Assembly: GCA_009779525.1 (NCBI GenBank)
Contig: WREB01000030.1
Coordinates: 1 to 8,693 of the forward strand
Length of the DNA: 8,693 nt
Reading direction: 5' to 3'
From: Defluviitaleaceae bacterium
GTDB lineage: Bacteria > Bacillota_A > Clostridia > Lachnospirales > WQUN01
Shown here: positions 7,158 through 8,693 of the stretch, piece by piece
Position numbering within the stretch: position 1 is the stretch's first letter
How the letters are laid out: the number at the start of each line of letters is the position of its first letter
Notes under the pieces: generated by a model
The model's input: the letters and a program-made list of their open reading frames with translations, nothing else
Told to the model about the DNA's origin: nothing
Databases searched by the model: none
Program-made: the position numbers and the translations under genes

Positions 7158-7838
7158 GTGCTCGAGCTGATCAAAAGCGAAAACAAAAAAATCGGAGTGC
7201 TCGCCGACATAGGATGCGACCACGCTTACGTGCCGATCGCGGCAATACTTTCCGGATTGTGCGACCGCGCCGTCGCATGCGACGTCCGCCCTGGGCCGCT
7301 TATGATCGCCAAGACAAATATCGCGGCGCATTCGCTTTCCGAAAGAATCGTCAATCGATTAGGAGACGGGCTCGAACCGCTTGGGCAAGACGAATTGGAA
7401 TGCGTGGTGATCGCCGGAATCGGCGGAATAAACATCGCTGATATGTTATGGAGAAGCATCGAGGCGGCGGAATCCGCGGGTCGCCTTATCCTGCAGCCGC
7501 AGCGGGACGCGCCGGAGTTTCGCAGACGGCTTCACCAAATGGGCTTTTCGATTGAAGACGAAATTTTGTCGCGCGAGGGCGGCCGCTTCTATACGGCGCT
7601 CAGGGCGAAACGCGGGAAAACGGACGCCGCGTGGGACGAGATTGATTATTTGCTCGGCAAACACATAATAAAGCGCGGAGGACAAACCTTCCGCGCTTTC
7701 GTGTCTAATGAAGCGGCGAAGTTCGAACGGATAAGAACACAGATACTTGACGGTAAAAACGCTTTACCAAATGAATCCGATAAAACCGTGCGCGACATCG
7801 AAGCGAAATTATGTTTACTTCGCCGCTTCACGGAGTAG
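7158..7838 (+). CDS. trmK: tRNA (adenine(22)-N(1))-methyltransferase TrmK
   Basis: SAM-dependent enzyme that methylates N1 of adenine 22 in the D-loop of certain tRNAs (B. subtilis YqfN family). The listed form has 226 residues. Visible motifs are the SAM-binding loop LADIGCDHAYVP, the acidic strand end VACDVRPGPL, GDGL, and the family's own AGIGG motif (VVIAGIGGINIADML) in place of an NPPY motif. The listed start is the first conventional codon, a GTG without a ribosome site, which cuts into the helix that normally precedes the SAM loop. Open sequence upstream (LPNRLKSVLEL) looks like that helix, so the real start is probably ATA 7131 or ATC 7134, giving 234-235 residues. Its position after dnaG-rpoD is conserved in Firmicutes. 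The last codons (LLRRFTE, stop TAG) lie in the first copy of the 74-bp tandem repeat, where the tail has changed. Confidence 0.92.
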   Translation: MLELIKSENKKIGVLADIGCDHAYVPIAAILSGLCDRAVACDVRPGPLMIAKTNIAAHSLSERIVNRLGDGLEPLGQDELECVVIAGIGGINIADMLWRSIEAAESAGRLILQPQRDAPEFRRRLHQMGFSIEDEILSREGGRFYTALRAKRGKTDAAWDEIDYLLGKHIIKRGGQTFRAFVSNEAAKFERIRTQILDGKNALPNESDKTVRDIEAKLCLLRRFTE

Positions 7839-8024
7839 TTTCGTCCGAAATAATCTCGAACGCCTCGCGGTCCGGGACGAAATAATTCTTACTTCGCCGC
7901 TTCAAGGAAAAGTTTCGTCCGAAATAATTTCGAACGCCTCGCGGTCCGGGGCGAAATAATTCTTACTTCGCCGCTTCAAGGAAAAGTTTCGTCAGAACAT
8001 ATCTCGAACGCCTCGCGGTCCGGG
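7803..8024. repeat. Three tandem 74-bp copies of the trmK / mannosidase gene junction
   Basis: Units are 7803-7876, 7877-7950 and 7951-8024. In the phase starting at 7815, units 1 and 2 differ at 5 of 74 positions; units 2 and 3 share their first 31 nt exactly and differ at 5 of the first 62. Each unit holds the 3' end of trmK (plus strand, from codons for AKLCLLRRF) and the 3' end of the alpha-mannosidase gene (minus strand, PDREAFEI..SDET and stop). The left part of unit 1 is working trmK and the right part of unit 3 is working mannosidase; everything between is copy. Fossil mannosidase tails end at TGA codons at 7828-7830 and 7902-7904 (plus-strand TCA). A fossil trmK tail (AK-stop-FLLRRFKEKFRPK-stop) runs 7877-7927. 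The unit length is not a multiple of three, so the copies fall in different frames. No canonical terminator is visible between the genes. Confidence 0.96.
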
Positions 8025-8693
8025 TCGGAAGGCACGAAAATCGTCATAAATTCCTGACGCTTCAGCGAAACCTTCACCAATTGCGAAAACAAGCCGCTTT
8101 TGATGGTTGCGTCCGTCTCGGTTCCGCGCGTTTCGACGACTCGAAGTATCAAGCCTTCCAACGGCGGCTCCGCGGCCTTTATCGCCGTGACGAAAACGTT
8201 TTCGGCGGAAACATCGATCCCGCTCCGGCGCTTTGCAAGCGGCCCTTCGTGGCGCGTTTCCATGATTAGGTGCGGGGGCTGGTTTATGACCGCCGCGAGC
8301 TTTGCGACATCTTCGATTCGTTTGGCGTCAAACGCGGAAAGCGCGTACGTGAAGCGTTGTTCGCCCATGTCCTGGTATTCGACCAAGTCTTCGCGCGATC
8401 CGTAATGGTCGGCATAGCCGCAGCCGCGCGCCGCGACCATCCTCATATCGTTTTTAAAAAGCGAAAAACTGTATTTCGAATCGTTGACCAGCGCGAGCCC
8501 CGCGCCGCCCGCCTCGTCTATTGCGGCCATCCATTCGTGCGAGGGCTCCTCGAGGCCGTCCGCCTGCTTCTCGATGAAGCCGAACGGCATCGAATATACC
8601 GCGCGCGGCGAATCCGCCTTGACATTGAACGAAAGCTTCAGCATTTTTAAGCGCTCGCGGTAGTCGAGCCTGCACCGAACGATTAACTCGCGC
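7976..8693 (-). CDS. Glycoside hydrolase family 38 alpha-mannosidase, C-terminal part (5' end outside window)
   Basis: The minus-strand frame stays open to the window edge, so the ATG at 8644 is internal and 238 residues are visible. They match the C-terminal beta-rich part of GH38 alpha-mannosidases: a segment like the usual DW.ER.KLLK (here LDYRERLKMLKLSFNV), the SMPFGFIEKQ stretch, the strand LALVNDSKYSFSLF, the GEQRFTYAL stretch, the K.AE..LEGLILRVVET part, and the terminal FEI..DETF strand. GH38 enzymes remove alpha-linked mannose from glycans; bacterial ones usually serve oligosaccharide breakdown. The catalytic N-terminal domain lies outside the window, so activity and location cannot be judged. 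The gene converges on trmK, its stop lies in the third copy of the 74-bp repeat, and two fossil copies of its last codons follow. The family call rests on remembered motifs, not on a database search. Confidence 0.86.
   Translation of the reverse strand, partial: RELIVRCRLDYRERLKMLKLSFNVKADSPRAVYSMPFGFIEKQADGLEEPSHEWMAAIDEAGGAGLALVNDSKYSFSLFKNDMRMVAARGCGYADHYGSREDLVEYQDMGEQRFTYALSAFDAKRIEDVAKLAAVINQPPHLIMETRHEGPLAKRRSGIDVSAENVFVTAIKAAEPPLEGLILRVVETRGTETDATIKSGLFSQLVKVSLKRQEFMTIFVPSDPDREAFEICSDETFP

Noticed and set aside
7747..7959. Small plus-strand open frame spanning the trmK end and the repeat
   Set aside because: It overlaps trmK in another frame and continues only through repeated sequence; no ribosome site is visible.
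7803..8024. The repeat array as a CRISPR
   Set aside because: The units are directly joined with no unique spacers, only three exist, and they are explained by the coding ends of the two flanking genes.
7976..8650. Plus-strand open frames opposite the mannosidase gene, for example 8270-8650
   Set aside because: They lie entirely antisense to a frame with clear GH38 motifs and show no recognisable domain, only GC-driven openness.

Overview
The window reads as a chromosomal segment of a GC-rich Gram-positive bacterium, most likely a clostridial-type member of the Bacillota. The evidence is an LPXTG sorting signal beside a class B sortase, a YfhO-type envelope membrane protein, and the gene order dnaG - rpoD - trmK, which is a familiar Firmicutes arrangement. 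The species cannot be named from the sequence alone.

Layout. Positions 1-372 hold the 3' end of a gene for a wall-anchored surface protein, with a Pro/Thr stalk, an acidic region, LPKTG, a membrane helix and a basic tail. A strong intrinsic terminator follows (385-413). A class B sortase gene (470-1366) runs with a 1-nt gap into a large YfhO-family membrane protein gene (1368-4001). Only 21 nt later comes dnaG (primase, 4023-5825), then rpoD (housekeeping sigma factor, 5868-6953). A 200-nt leader with a candidate promoter and two 36-bp palindromic repeat units precedes trmK (tRNA m1A22 methyltransferase, 7158-7838 by its first conventional start, but probably starting near 7131). On the opposite strand, converging on trmK, is the 3' end of a GH38 alpha-mannosidase gene (8693 to 7976), cut off by the window edge.

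How the parts fit. The left third is a cell-surface module: a sortase substrate, a sortase, and a probable glycosyltransferase-like envelope protein. It leads with almost no gap into the replication and transcription initiation genes dnaG and rpoD, so these may share a transcript.

Most unusual structure. The junction between trmK and the alpha-mannosidase gene is a tandem triplication of a 74-bp segment (3 x 74 bp, 7803-8024). The segment contains the 3' ends of both convergent genes. The whole 137-nt space between the two stop codons is therefore made of duplicated gene tails, with readable fossil copies of the mannosidase C-terminus on the minus strand and of the TrmK C-terminus on the plus strand. 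The second point of interest is the trmK start: conserved N-terminal sequence and a Shine-Dalgarno-like site point to a non-standard ATA or ATC initiation codon. I see no defence system, CRISPR array, transposase or RNA gene in the window.
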